From contig CAJNOI010000075.1 in the NCBI GenBank assembly GCA_905250115.1, forward strand, positions 390,351 through 454,350: a DNA stretch of 64,000 nucleotides, in the 5' to 3' direction. Under the pieces are notes generated by a model. The model did not search any database. It was not told where the DNA came from and saw only the letters and a list, made by a program, of their open reading frames with translations. The position numbers and the translations under genes were made by a program. Source of the stretch: Adineta steineri (lineage: Eukaryota > Rotifera > Eurotatoria > Adinetida > Adinetidae). Within the stretch, counting starts at the first letter, position 1. Every line of letters begins with the position of its first letter. Shown piece after piece: positions 50,501-63,200 of this stretch.

Positions 50501-51045
50501 AAATTCTGGTACTTGAGTAAATATAACATCGTATGAATCCGAAAAAAGTATTATTTTAGTTTTATCATCTTTATAACGAACTAAATTTTCTCGAAGAAGA
50601 TTGATTTTTTGACCACCACCTGCTGAATGTTTCATATTACCACCTTTCCATTGTTGACCAAGCCCATAGATCTAAATAATAAAAGTACAATCAAACTTTT
50701 GCTACTATATTCGATTATCAAGCTGCATTGTTATGTAATAAATATTTGTAAATACAAGAAATCTGTTATCTTTTACTAACAATTGTCATATTAACCCTCG
50801 ATTTTTAAATGAACTGTCATAAATACCTCGTATTTATATCCATAAATATTTAATGAGCGAATAAAACGTTGATAACCATCTGTTTCGTTTGTAGCGACCG
50901 AAACGACAAGTAAATCATCTGAATAATATATAGTTTATAGAAAAAAAAAAGAAATTCAATCATCAATCAATTTACCTTTACTAATTGCATGAATAGAATT
51001 AGAAAAAATCACTAGTAATAGAATAATTATTTGTCCTAACATCAT
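47509..51045 (-). CDS. PLOD: Procollagen-lysine 2-oxoglutarate dioxygenase (lysyl hydroxylase)
   Basis: A multi-exon gene. Start ATG 51045 gives a signal peptide ([18 protein letters not shown]). The N-terminal glycosyltransferase-like domain has [44 protein letters not shown] and a DDDDDQLFY acidic motif. The accessory domain follows ([18 protein letters not shown]). The catalytic dioxygenase domain holds the iron ligands in RPHHDAST (HxD) and [13 protein letters not shown], and ends [10 protein letters not shown]. The enzyme hydroxylates, and in multifunctional members glycosylates, collagen lysines in the ER. One intron (49192-49643) is unusually long at 452 nt and its flanks do not join in phase, so a small exon of about 40 nt is probably hidden or lost there. 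Otherwise the gene is intact. Confidence 0.95.
49192..49643. repeat. Long PLOD intron with telomere-like insert
   Basis: Contains GTGGGTATTGTGTCC and TACACCCACACC facing each other around 49381-49420 and is GC-richer than other introns. See the PLOD entry and findings. Confidence 0.5.
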
Positions 51046-51435
51046 CAATAAATACACGAGCAGATTGTTCGGTTATTGAGATGAGATGTTGTGGCACCTG
51101 GAGAATTATCTATTCCAACTCATACTCATATCATCGCTACATTCCATGTAAAAATAACATTTTCTAATTATTAAATATAAATACGAAAAAATTCTTTTAA
51201 TTTTATTTCAAAATAACGTAATGATATCTGAATAATTTTAATCACATCTCTGTCTAAATGCATAAATGCATTGATACTCAACCGAACAATCATTATAGAG
51301 AACACTATCTCGTTGTTAATCATTCATTGATCTATTCTCATTTGTCAAAAAAGAAAAGAACACTTTTACTTTCTATCCATGAGATTTATTGTTTTTTCAA
51401 TTGTCTCTATTTGATTTTGTTTAATATAGAAAAAT
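51046..51435. other. Divergent promoter region
   Basis: About 390 bases between PLOD (minus) and the hnRNP gene (plus). An acceptor-like TTTGTTTAATATAG lies directly before the hnRNP start codon, compatible with a 5' UTR intron or spliced-leader addition. Confidence 0.5.
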
Positions 51436-54081
51436 ATGTCCGAGATAAATGAAACTTCCGGAGAACAATATCAACAACAACAATTAGATCAATTAAAACT
51501 TGAAACATCAGAAATGTCATTTGATACGATAAATGAAAAATTATGGACAGATCAAGGACTTCATCAAAATATTGTACAAAAACTTCGTTCATGTATTGAA
51601 AATGGTAAGAAAAAAAAACAACAAGAAAATAGATAATTGAATCTTTTGTAATTTCAATTTAGATAAATTAACTTCAAATGATATAGACAATCGTCTTTGC
51701 GAACAATTGCGTTCATTTCCAAATGATACAACAAGTATTGATTCACTATTTAGTGAATTTAATAATTCCGATTTAACTGGTGTTGTTAATAAAAGTGCTT
51801 TTCTATGTAATTTAATTAAACAATGGATAATACAAAATCCACAAGTACAAAAAACATCGTCTAATGATTCAGAAAGTGTTGGTGATAATTCAGAAAATAA
51901 TTCTGGTAAACATAAACCAGGTCCTGATGAAGCGAAACTTAAAGTAAAACATTGTTTAGTTCTAGACAAAAATATTTTTTGTTTATATAGGAAATTCTTG
52001 ATCGAACAGGATATAAAATCGAAGTAACTGCTGGTCAAAGAAAATATGGTGGTCCACCACCAGATGGTCCTGATGGACCAGCTCCAAATAGCGAAGTATG
52101 TTATAAACGTATATTTGTTTTTAAATAATGAATTATATTCTTAAAGGTTTTTATTGGTAAACTTCCGCGTGAAATATTTGAAGATGAACTCATTCCATTA
52201 TGTGAAGAAGCTGGAAAAATTTGGGATTTACGTATAATGATTGATCCAACATCTGGTTTTAATAAAGGTTATTGTTTTGTTACATATTGTTCTCAACCAG
52301 ATTCAGTTAAAGCCTGTGAACGCGTATGTTAATCATTTAAATAAATTTTTTTTTATAAATTCCGCATCATATTATTAGCTTAATGGTTATGCTATTCGTC
52401 CCGGAAAACTTCTTAAAGCAAATGGTAGTGTTGCTAATGTTCGTATATTTATCGGTAATATACCAAAGACAAAATCTAAAGAAGAAATTCAAGATGAATT
52501 AACAAAAGTAGTTGGTAAGTTATTTCGAGAAATTTTTGTATATGATTTAATAGGAAATTTTAGAGGGTGTAACAAATGTTATTGTTTATACACCGGCTGA
52601 TGAAGCTGATAAGAAAAAAAATCGTGGATTTTGTTTTGTGGATTTTGATACACATAAAAATGCATCTGCAGCAAGAAGAAAATTAGCAAATGGCCGTGTT
52701 CGAGTATGATCAAGTTTTTTGTTTTAATAAAATTCTAAAATATTAATTTTTTAGGTTTTTAATCGTGATATTGCAGTTGATTGGGCTGATCCAGATGAAG
52801 AACCTAATGATGATGTAATGTCACAAGTTAAAGTTTTATATGTTCGAAATATAACATCAGATGTATCGGAAGATGATGTTAAAGATTTATTTTTACCCTA
52901 TGGAAACATTGAACGTGTTCGAAAAGTTCGAGTAAGCTTTTTTTTCGTATATTTAGAACAGAACATAAAACTCGAGATTTATTAATAGGATTATGCATTT
53001 GTTCATTTCGATAAACGAGAAGATGCATTGAATGCTATGCGTGCACTCAACGGAAAAGTATGAATAGACAAAAATTAAATTATTTAACTTAGTTATAACT
53101 TGTTTAGAATCTTGGTCGTAATGCAATGGAAATTAGTTTAGCTAAACCATTAAATGATAAACGTAAACAAGCCCAATCAAAACGTGAACATGGAAAACCA
53201 TTTGATGCACCCTTTCATTCTCGACCTGGTCCAGATAATAATTTACGAGGAAGAAACTATAATGGACCATCAATGGGTGGTTTTGGAAATAATTCGTCAC
53301 GTGGTAATAACCCAATGATGAACGATCCATTTAGTTAGTAATATTCAAATAATAGTTTGTGATATGTTAATTTCATTTTTTAGATGGTCCTGATTTCGGA
53401 GCATTTGGTGGAGATCGTTCAATGAATAATAGTCCCTCACGAGGAGGTTCATCTAATCGTGGTAATCGTGGCGGTGTACGTAATAAAAATAAAACGAATA
53501 ATTTCTTTATAAATAAGGTTATTTTTTTTTAGCGAGGTGGATTTTCAGGTAATCGAGGTGGTAATTTTAATTCTAGTAATCGAGGAGGAAATGGTAATTT
53601 TAATCAAAATAATCGTGGTGGTTTTAATAATAATTATCATGGAGGTTATGGCGGACAACCACCACAAAATGTAAGAAAATATAGAAAAATATTTTATTCT
53701 TTTTTTCAATTTTTCTATTTAAAGAATAATATGGGCAGCTTTAATAATAAACCAAATAATTCAGTTGATTTTGGCGCATTTAATGGTCCATCACAAAATA
53801 ATAACAATTCTCAATTTAACCGAATGGGTATTAATAATTATGTTGGTAATTCAATGCAACAATATGGAAGTATGAAACGATCTCCTAATCAAATGAGTGA
53901 TAATAATATGTCGAAACGACCACGTTCTAATAATACTGGAGGATCATGGGGATCGATGAGTGGTGATAATTCAAACTATGGTTCTCAACAACAGCAACAA
54001 CAGCAAAATAATAGTGGCAATTGGTATCAAGATCAAGGTTACAATAATTCCCAGCAACAATCTAATTATAGTTGGAATTAA
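51436..54081 (+). CDS. SYNCRIP: hnRNP R/Q (SYNCRIP-like) RNA-binding protein
   Basis: Twelve exons: 51436-51604, 51663-51943, 51991-52095, 52147-52323, 52379-52514, 52564-52703, 52755-52931, 52989-53057, 53108-53333, 53384-53475, 53533-53670, 53725-54081; 688 aa. The N-terminal NURR-type acidic helical domain is followed by the family hallmark EILDRTGYKIEVTAGQRKYG. Three RRMs follow: VFIGKLPREIFEDEL / KGYCFVTY, RIFIGNIPKTKSKEE / NRGFCFVDF, and KVLYVRNITSDVSED / DYAFVHF. The tail is Gly/Asn/Arg-rich with RGG-type repeats and a basic KRPRSNN stretch. The role is mRNA binding, splicing and localisation. The tail is more Asn- and Gln-rich than in vertebrates. Confidence 0.96.
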
Positions 54082-55011
54082 GATTTGTTTTATAAATTAA
54101 TTCAATGTGTGTGAGAGGTGAACTTTTAAAACCGACAGTGGGCGAAAAGAAAAAACCATAATCTATGTATATAACTACTCTCATTTCTCATTCGAAAAAA
54201 ACTTGGACACAATCTCAAAAAAAAAATTTTATCTTTTTGTTTTCTCATAAATAATATTCTACGTCATTATAACGAAATTTCGGAAAGAAACAAATTTAGT
54301 ATTTATATAGTAAAATAAAGAAAAAAAACAAATAAAACTTTTTTTCAATTAAATAATTCATCCTACATTTTGTTTTGTATCTTTGTCATTATTTCTCTGT
54401 TTTGTATGTTTTTGCTGTTACAACCGAAAAAAAAAAAGATTGTCTATTGTCGATACAATTTTCATTTGTTTTTCAAATTCTAGTTTATGTAATTCTTTTT
54501 CTCATCTCAATATGAATATACACAAGAAAAAAAAGAACGAAAAACTTTTTAATTTTTGCGACATAGAGATAGAGAAATAATTATTTATTTCAACGAAACT
54601 ATTTGGGATATATTTATCGAAATGCAAGGATAAGAATTTTCTATAATGGGTAAGAACCAATAGTTACTCGTTTGAGATAGATTTATTTAAAAGAAATTTT
54701 GAAAAGACTGAATTTTCTGTATTTATTTTAGGAAATGGTTTACTGTACTGATGAAAAATAGTACAAAATACATCAGATAAAAGTATGAAATTGTTTGTTT
54801 AATAATTAAAATATTTATTCATTTTATCGTAGGTGATAGTAAATGTATATTAAACAATTTATCAACTGCATTAGACTTCTTTCATTTAATACAACGCAAT
54901 CAATTAGATATTTTTATATTTTAAATCATCATGTATAGAAAAAGAATAAATATTGAACAATTTTTTTATTAATCGTAAAAGAAAAAAAGAAAATTCGGTT
55001 TATAAAATTAT
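54082..55011. other. Intergenic / 3' UTR
   Basis: 3' flank of the hnRNP gene, U-rich and AATAAA-bearing (about 54313). No separate gene seen. Confidence 0.5.
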
Positions 55012-55492
55012 TTATGAATCCATGGTATTGTTTACATAGATTAAATTTGATATAACAGTAGAATTATTCATTGGTGGTGGTGTCGATGATTTGAGAAAAT
55101 TCAACCATTTATAATATATATCCATATCCGTTGGTTTAACTGAAAACATACAAAAAACCTATAATGAATATAATGCAAAAATAATGAACTTACCTTGTGT
55201 TTCACTGCTATCTATTTTAGTTACATTGAAAGATGGTAAATGAAATGGAACAGTATCTTTAGTATCTAAGAGTGTAGCATTCATAGCTGAAATTAAAAAG
55301 TATAAATATTAAAAAAAAACGAAAAATCAATTGTATTACTTGGTAATTTATCTAATGTATCGAAATCATCAGTGATGTTCATAATAGCACATTGAACATA
55401 ACAAATACCAATGATTACACATAATAAAGTTGCTCTAATAATGGCATTAAAATATATCTACATTCGAATAAATCAATAACTTACTTAAACAT
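55012..55492 (-). CDS. Small secreted protein, unknown
   Basis: Exons 55485-55492 (8 nt), 55340-55434, 55194-55286, 55012-55139; 107 aa. The start gives MFKATLLCVIIGICYVQCA, a clear signal peptide. The mature part has several N-glycosylation sites (NIT, NAT, NVT, NNS, NNT), no conserved Cys pairs and the ending NNTMDS. The first coding exon carries only two full codons, which makes it easy to miss. No family recognised. It might be a secreted factor or peptide precursor, but there are no dibasic cleavage sites or amidation signals. Confidence 0.7.
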
Positions 55493-57174
55493 GATTGAAT
55501 TGCTTTAGTTTAAAATGACTTATATTTTGTAACTGACTGAAGTTAACTGTAATAGATAGAATGATGAATGTTCGATTTTTAAATAGATAATTCTACTGAC
55601 GAAGAGAATACTTCATTCATATTATGACGTCCGTTGTTATACATATATCTGCTTTATTCAAACGGACGAAAAGAAATGATGTCAACGTATCAAAATGAAT
55701 CGATACAATCAAATTGATTCTAAATGTCTATAATAATTATTTTCTTGTAAATGTTTTTTTTTCAATAGTAATTTTATTTACATTCCAACATAGAATTATT
55801 TTATAAAACATGTAGAGAGTCTACACTTTGTTTAATAAACAAAGAATCGTTTTCATTATCATCAAAGTTATAATATATATTGTTCGAATAAATCTTATTT
55901 AAGATTGTCATGAATGTAGAGCATTGTCAGGCATCACGTTTTCGTTTGATTAATATACTTGAATGCATGCATTGCACGCTTTGATATTTTCTCGAATGAT
56001 GATTCAATAAAAATAATTTGTGAGGGAAATTATTGAGTTGCTTTTGTTATAATATAACTAACGAAAAACTGAATGTTACATATGAAAATTTATTCGATTT
56101 TAAGCAACAGATTTTCCTACACTATTGTAAATATTAAAATGTGAAATTTATTGTAATAAATATTTGATTTAATTAATAATTATATAGACGATTGTAATCT
56201 AATATAGTTTTAAGTTCAAAGACACAAATGGTAAATATATGAAGAACAATTTCGAGGTAGTTATAATATATCAGAATTCGTTTTACTTCATGATCGGTTA
56301 ACTATTGTTATAGTCATAAAAATAAAGTACTTTTTCCTTTTTTATTAATCATCGAGGTACATAGTTGAATAAAAAGTGCTTTTTTAATAAAAAAAAATAT
56401 ATCAATTTAATGGAAAATATAGCCTAAAAGCAATCGAACAACTGATTAGTACTAACGCATATAACAAATCATTGACATGGTAGCTAAATTCCTTTTAGCA
56501 ATTTTCATATCAGTATTCTTATAGATATTTTCAATTATATTATTTTTTAACAATACTTTACCATCATCAGTTGAATTGTATTTGAAATTGAGTATAACTC
56601 TTATTTGTTTCCGTTCAGTATTTAATATGACAACACGTCCTTTATAATAAGGTAATACAATCATATTTTACTCTTTAAAAAAAACTCTTACTAAAAACAG
56701 AAATATAAGCATGATAAACAATTTCCTTCCTTTCATTGAATCTATTAAAAAATTAGCTATATAATATCATTTATTATGTCAGACTTGTCGAAGTTTATTA
56801 TCCACCAATGCGTACGTTTTTTTTCCTTGGTATTTTCATAACATGTATTCTAACAATTTTCTTTTCCATTTAAAAAGGTTTTATTTATGTTTTATTAGTG
56901 TAATATATACTGAACAAATCAAACATGCCTGTTGGCAGATGACTGCTGTTCTCTATTCACACATACATCTATATATGAAAGTACGTCGATAGAAGACGAG
57001 GGGGAAATTGAGAACTATTGTCATTGATGAAGAAAAAAAGTTTGCAAAAAAAGTAGTAGGGAAAAAGAGAAAATTATAGAAGAGCTATATTTTTCTTGAT
57101 GTCATTAGGTGAATGTCATAGATCTTAAATACAACTACTTATATATACATTATCGATTGATTATTAGATAAAAC
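55493..57174. other. Intergenic, no accepted gene
   Basis: AT-rich. A 70-codon frame on the minus strand at 56452-56664 has host-like codon use but no domain and was not accepted. Confidence 0.5.
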
Positions 57175-58978
57175 ATGGTGAATTCGAAAAAACGTGATAT
57201 ATTAGAACGTTATCGTGCGTTATTGGAGAATAATATTGTTTTAACAGATAATTTACTTGGATGGTTAAATGATAGAAGAGTTCTTCCTGAATTTGTATTT
57301 GATGATATTAGAGTATGTCTTGTTTTCTAATGAAATTATTTATTATATAATTATATATGTAGGTTATATCATCGCCAGCTGAAAGAAATAAAAAATTTCT
57401 AACAAGTATTATGGAAAATGGAGATACAGCTTATACAAAATTAGCTGAAGGTTTAATTGCAAATGGACAACCATTTTTAGGTGAATTTCTCGAAACTGAA
57501 GGTAAATATACAATACACTTCAGTCTAATATTTGTCTTCGATCGTTCACAACTAAACTAACAATAAGAAATTGTTTTCTTTAAATCAATAGATTTTTATT
57601 ATCGTTTAGATAAAAAAGTTTCGGATTCATCTGATGAAGCGTCTGGCCGAATAGTTATTGGTGATGAAATTCTTAAAAAAATGTCCAGGTATTGATAAAT
57701 TAAGTTCGAATACACGAGATAAATTAAAAACATATCTTCAAGAACAAGTAATAAATAATTAAAAGGAAAACAACAACATATTTTTTATTAATTTAACCAT
57801 TTAGTTATTAAAAGCTCATTTAAATGAAACATGGCAAAGTCAAGGTCAAGGCAAATCAGTTGAGTTGATTAATCTTAAAAGACAACATTATGAAACTCGA
57901 CAACAATTAGTTGAAACTGTCGAAGAGTGAGTTATGAAAAATATTATTTATACGGATCTACTTCTTCATTTTAGAGAAAAACGTGTTGTTAACAATTTAA
58001 AAGAATCACTTCGACATGAACAATTTGTTCGACAACAAAAGGTATACTTTTAAAATTCAACTAAAACATTTATATTGATTTTTAGGAAGAAGAAGTAAAA
58101 GAATTACGAAATGAATTAGGAAAAATTCAATCAGATCATGATCAAAAATGGTCAAGTCAACTTAAAATGGTAGATCTTTTCGAATTCCGAAAAATAAATC
58201 TAATCTTTTTTTTGCTAGACCGATGCAAATACCAGAAGTATATTTAAAATGAATGATAAAATGACCGTACTAAACGATTGGTTTCGTTCTATTGGTAAAT
58301 AATAATAATAGGAAAAAAAATTAATAATAAATTTTGTATATTAAAGATGATATTTTAAAACTAAGTATATCACAAACACAAACTGGTGTAGAATTTGATT
58401 CAGCAGAACAACTACAAACTAAACTTAAACGATATGCAACAGAAATTGAAATTCTTCGAAGTGCAGGCATTGGTAAAATAGAAAAAAAAACGAGGTTTTA
58501 TTTATAAATATTTTTATTTTACTAAGGTACGGAAAAAATGAAAGAAGAAATTTATGAATCACTTTATACAAGTCGATATTTACCAATTACGGATCGAAAA
58601 AATCAACCATTTCATGATTTATTAGTACGTTTTTATGGTGCAAATCAAGTTAATGAATTATCAGCAATATGTACAAAAGATGTTTTACAAGTGAAATTAG
58701 AACGTGATCAAGCGAATGATATTCGATTACGCGATATTAAAATTGATGAACTTAATCGTCTTAATCGAGATTTACAAACTGAAATTGATCGTCTTAAAAC
58801 AAAACCAGCACCAGCAGCACCACCATCACCACCTGCCGAACAGCCAATTATTAAACCTAATAAACCAGTATGGCGTCCAACACCTATTTCAAAAGCAGTA
58901 CCACATCGTGAAAAACTTCAAGCTCGTCAAACATTAAAACCAATATCTGTTCAATTTAATGGAAAACCTCCTACATAA
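57175..58978 (+). pseudogene. CARD/coiled-coil protein with a 1-nt frameshift
   Basis: Exons: 57175-57312, 57363-57501, 57592-57747, 57805-57926, 57975-58041, 58086-58169, 58219-58294, 58347-58472, 58527-58978. Exons 1-2 encode a CARD (KKRDILERYRALLENNIVLT, LLGWLNDRRVLP, GQPFLGEFLE), a death-fold module used in caspase and inflammasome-type assemblies. Later exons give a long coiled coil (ETVEEEKRVVNNLKESLRHE; IDELNRLNRDLQTEID) and a Pro-rich basic tail. In exon 3 a run of seven A at 57675-57681 shifts the frame. With six A the frame would run through to 58978 (about 452 aa). All other exons are intact, so this is either a recent mutation, a bad homopolymer call or one allele. The protein resembles CARD-coiled-coil adaptors, but no direct orthologue is claimed. 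Confidence 0.7.
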
Positions 58979-59970
58979 ATAACCAATGTAACATTTGTGC
59001 AAAACACAAAAATAATTTTTCGATATTTTCTTTTCTTTCAAATATATATATATATATATATGTATTTATTTATCGCATCTTTATTTGATAATTAACAAAG
59101 TCAACTCGGCGAATTTTTGATCATGTTTCTTTTTTTTCTTCTTCTTCTTCTTCTTCTATATATCATATTTGCTTTTTATGCGGAAAGAAGATCTTCCTCT
59201 TCGTTTCAACCTACTAATAGTATGAACGACATTGTTAGATCCTTCGATCGGAACGTTATTGGATGAAGACGAGAGTGTATACAAATAAAATATTTAATAC
59301 TAAACAAGTGTATCCTCGTTCGTTATTATAATCGTTCTATAATTGATGATTTTTTCCTTGTTTGCATATACAATTGATGAACTTCGCTCTCACGTTTGAA
59401 CACGGTTGATCATGTTTCACACATATTGTCCTTTTGATTAGTAATATGCATATGAGTCAAAGTAAACTCGTTATATTCTATCAAAAAATAAAGAGAGAAA
59501 AAAAAATATTTTGTAGAAGAAAATCATTGAGAAAAAAGAACAAATAAGTGGGCAGAGAGAACGAGAGAGAATTTTTTGAGGCGTATTATTTATTAGGAAA
59601 ATTGTTGGAGAATATTAATAATTGTACTACTTCGTGTTATTGAACAATAAAAGAGCAGACAACGCACGAGAAATTCTTACGCATTCTACTACATACAATA
59701 ACTATTAGGTAATACACGTTTCCGAAAAAAAAAATAGTTTTCTTAGTATAAAAAGATATATGCGTATCATTGTTTAATACTGTTGTTATTTATATCTATA
59801 TAATTACATATTTGCATTTTTGTTTTGCTAAGTAATACTATTTGCATTGATTTAATTTTGTGATCTTTTTTCGACAATAAGTATATAAAATCGAATGATG
59901 TTTACAAATATTCATATTGATCATTCTTTATTTTTTTCTAGATACATCTCCCATATAGAAAATAACGATC
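58979..59970. other. Intergenic, promoter of the peptide gene
   Basis: AT-rich with a CTT run (about 59130-59155). The end carries a TATA box and an acceptor-like TTTTTTTCTAG at about 59941, suggesting a 5' UTR intron or spliced-leader site. Confidence 0.5.
59882..59890 (+). promoter_or_regulatory. Probable TATA box
   Basis: TATATAAAA, about 90 bases before the start codon of the neuropeptide-like gene. Confidence 0.45.
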
Positions 59971-60353
59971 ATGAACACTACTATTTTTATCGCCGGTATT
60001 CTTAGCTGCTTTTTACTTATGGTAAAACAAAAAATTGTTTTTTAATATTTATTAGATTGTTTTCATGCGTATTAATATATATATATATACTTGATTTATT
60101 TTAGTTAAGTGTTGCTCATTCATTTGCATTATCAGGCAAAGAAAATAATAATGACGATCATCTTCTCGTTCATCGACCATATGCAATTTCACCAAATAAA
60201 TATACGTCAATCTATCAAGATGAAGGTTCAATGGTAGATAATTCCGATGAAGATGATGATCATGAGCTTGAAAAACGTCGTTTTAATGCTTGGGCTGGTA
60301 AACGAAATATAATAAGCAAACGACGTTTTAATGCATGGGCCGGTCGACGATAA
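59971..60353 (+). CDS. Kinin-like (FxxWx-amide) neuropeptide precursor
   Basis: Exons 59971-60021 and 60105-60353; 99 aa, too small and split to be seen as one frame. The N-terminus is a signal peptide (IFIAGILSCFLLMLSVAHS). After an acidic spacer (SDEDDDHELE) come two copies of RFNAWAG, each framed by dibasic sites: EKR-RFNAWAG-KR, then NIISKR-RFNAWAG-RR. The Gly before the basic pair is an amidation donor, so the predicted products are two identical RFNAWA-amides (or FNAWA-amide). Motif F-x-x-W-x-amide matches the leucokinin/kinin family of insects, molluscs and ticks, which act through a GPCR on gut muscle and osmoregulation. Here x5 is Ala rather than Gly or Ser. A TATA box at 59882 and AATAAA near 60402 bracket the gene. 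That this is a neuropeptide precursor is well supported; the kinin label is inference. Confidence 0.85.
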
Positions 60354-60513
60354 ATATCTTTCTTTTTATTTGTCTCTTATTTCTCTAACCTTTTTTTTGA
60401 CCAATAAATTGAAATGATTTAAAAATATATATAAAACTCGTTTTAGTACAATTGCGCGAAACGTGTTCATTTGTCATTTATTCCATTCTCTAACTCACGT
60501 TTTCATTATAAGC

Positions 60514-61600
60514 ATGACAACAATTTCCCCTTCTTTATCAAATAAAACTAAAGAATTACACAAGCGATTAATGATTTTAGAAAAATTTATTGAACTGAAA
60601 TCAAATGAATGTGCTTATTATCGAACTAAAGTTCATCTCATGCAAATGAGTTCATTTAATTCTCAAACAATAAAAAAAACTTCAAGTGAAAATATTAGTC
60701 ATAGTTCTAAACATCGAACAAATTCTGTACCATCATCTTTACAAAGAAAAAAAGTAAGAAAATCGATTAATTATTGATAACAACGAAAAGAAAATATTTT
60801 ATTATAGAATTTCAATAGTTCACGTGTGAAAGAAAGGAAAACTATTGCACATAATCAAAACTATTTTGAAGATGATTCTTCTCCTCCTAATGAAAAACAA
60901 TCTTCAATCATAAATAATAAAAAATCCACAAAAGATAAAGATCTTCTCAACCAAATCCTTATGCCATACATCAATAAATATTTTCAACAAGTGTAAACAA
61001 AAATATATATATATGTACTTTCTAGTTGTTCAATTAATAATTATTTCTAGTGATGTTCATAACAAGATTATTCAATGTAATGAAAAAGATTTCTATCCAA
61101 TAGAAACATTATCATTATCAAAATCTGCACATACTCAATTAATAATTGAATTACCACGACGTTTTGTTAAATCTCTTATAAAACAACAAAAAACATCAGT
61201 TACACCGAAATTAAAAGTTCATATATCTTCTCAATTGTTATATAAATTAATTCAATCGATGGATAAGAAAAATCATCATCATAAAATAGATAAATTTACA
61301 ATACAATCACAATTTGGTACAATATCAGCTTGTATTAATCATGAAGATATACAAAAGTCTGATATTGTTCATGCTAAAGCTGAAATTAAGAATCATCAAT
61401 TACCAACAATACGACATATAGCTCAAACGGATAGGAAGAAAAATATTCATTCAATCTCTCCTAAACATCGGCATTTTCGAGCAAAAAAAAGACATTTGCA
61501 TAAATTAAATAGTATCTCTCATGAGGAAATCTATTCGAAAAAAAGTTCATTAACAAATGTAACACAATCAATAAATACATTATCATCATCATCTGATTAA
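60514..61600 (+). CDS. Basic protein of unknown function
   Basis: Exons 60514-60753, 60808-60992, 61051-61600; 324 aa. The head is a short coiled-coil-like helix (TKELHKRLMILEKFIELKSN). The rest is Lys/His/Ser-rich with little globular signal, apart from a hydrophobic-polar stretch (TQLIIELPRRFVKSLI). The tail is Ser-rich (TLSSSSD). No membrane segment and no recognised domain. Basic composition suggests nucleic-acid or microtubule binding, but this is a guess. Confidence 0.6.
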
Positions 61601-61687
61601 ACAAATATTATTTATGCATACAAACATATCTATGTCAAATTTTATTTAACTAAATAAGAAAAAAGAAAGACCCGATCGTTTACAAGA

Positions 61688-62669
61688 TCAATCATAGACT
61701 TCATCACCATATTGATTTTTTCGTGCATTCGATCGTTTAGAAGTTATAGGACGAGTTGCTACTTGTTCATTAGATATTATTGGTAAGGGGGCTAATTGTC
61801 TATTATCTTGTATTGGTGTTGGCGGCATGGGATTATTAGTTGGAGGTTTTGTTCCAGGAAATTTCGTTGCATGTTCAGCTCGATTTCTTTGACGTAATTC
61901 ATCATAAGTTACATATCGCGAAGAAGTATTTTTATCAATTGGATCTAAAAAATGTTTATTTTTTCTAAAAAAATCAATTATGTTCAAAAAATTTAACCTC
62001 GAGGTACAAGATCATCATGTTGTTCTTCTTCATTACGAGTACCAAAGATATTATTTGCTGTAGTTTTTGAAACAATTTCAGGTGGTTGTGCCCTAAATAA
62101 ATTAAATATAATTGAGATACGAAAAATCCAATAAATATACATACATATCTGATATCATATCATAAGGTTTTGATTCAAATGAATGGGCAAGATTTGAATT
62201 AGGTAATCGTTCAAGTATCAATCTTCGACATTCTGGGATATATGATACTTTACCTAATACGTATGCTATAATAAAAAAGGAGATAATCTATCTGTTACTA
62301 AATCATTGCATTATGTTTACCTGCAAAGCTTGTCCCAGCCAATTTGAATCCATAAAGTTTAGGTGGTATGAAATCTAAATAAAACATTAAAGATATTTTC
62401 TGTATAAAATGATATTAAAACATACTATTTAAACGAAGATATGTCAGAAGACCTGTTGTAATTGCCATCAATGGTACCGCTATTAAGAAGAAATTAATAT
62501 AATAAAAATAAAAATCAATAACTCACAGCGATACCAAAAGCTCGATTTTCGACATTCATCCATCAAAGCACTTTCTTCTTTCGTTAAACGAAACTACATA
62601 TATAACAAATATTAGAATACCGAAATGAAAATAATTCACAAAACCAACCTGAGTATTCGTATTCGCCAT
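61688..62669 (-). CDS. OCIAD1: OCIA domain protein (OCIAD1-like)
   Basis: Seven exons: 62649-62669, 62527-62593, 62426-62479, 62321-62374, 62145-62265, 61998-62092, 61688-61944; 222 aa. The OCIA domain spans about residues 8-90: FRLTKEESALMDECRKSSFW, YRSVPLMAITTGLL, KLYGFKLAGTSFAGAYVLGK and VSYIPECRRL. A conserved RYVTYDELRQRNR lies in the C-terminal third, as in OCIAD1, and the protein ends YGDEVYD. OCIAD proteins sit on mitochondria and endosomes and affect respiratory complex assembly. All seven exons are small, with introns of about 50 nt. Assignment is firm. Confidence 0.92.
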
Positions 62670-63200
62670 ATTCACAGTAAAAAGAAATAGAAAATCTAAG
62701 CATAATCAATGAAAATGTCTTTTATCTTTTATTATTATAATTAATAATTAATTTAAAATCTGTCTTTTTTTTTTGTTCGTTTGTCTATATCGTTGATTTA
62801 CTTTTTTTTGGTTTGAAGATTACAAGAAGAAAAGGTAACACCATTAAGTACAATGTATAGAAAGCAAAAAGAAATAACAAACAAACAAACAAACATCAAG
62901 GCACAATTACTGCGAAACAAAAAGAAAAGAAAAGGAGGAAAAAAATGATTAATTCTATAGTTAAACATAATGCTGATCGACGAATTTTGAACTTATCAAC
63001 AGTGACAAGTACATTCTACTAATATTAATAAAAAAAAACAAAAGAAAGATTTTTATACAAAGACAAAAAATAACTTGTCACTATAGCCATAAAGAGTAAG
63101 AATATAAATGCATAGGTCACCGTTGCTTAAGAAGATCAGAAGAAAAAAAACAAAAATTGTGCATGCAAGACAGATTACAGATCAAAGAAAAAAAAAACAA
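62670..63200. other. Intergenic, no gene seen
   Basis: AT-rich; a CAAA-type simple repeat lies at about 62880-62895. Confidence 0.5.

Noticed and set aside
56452-56664. 70-codon minus-strand frame with fair codon use
   Set aside because: No domain, no clear exon partners; kept out for lack of support.
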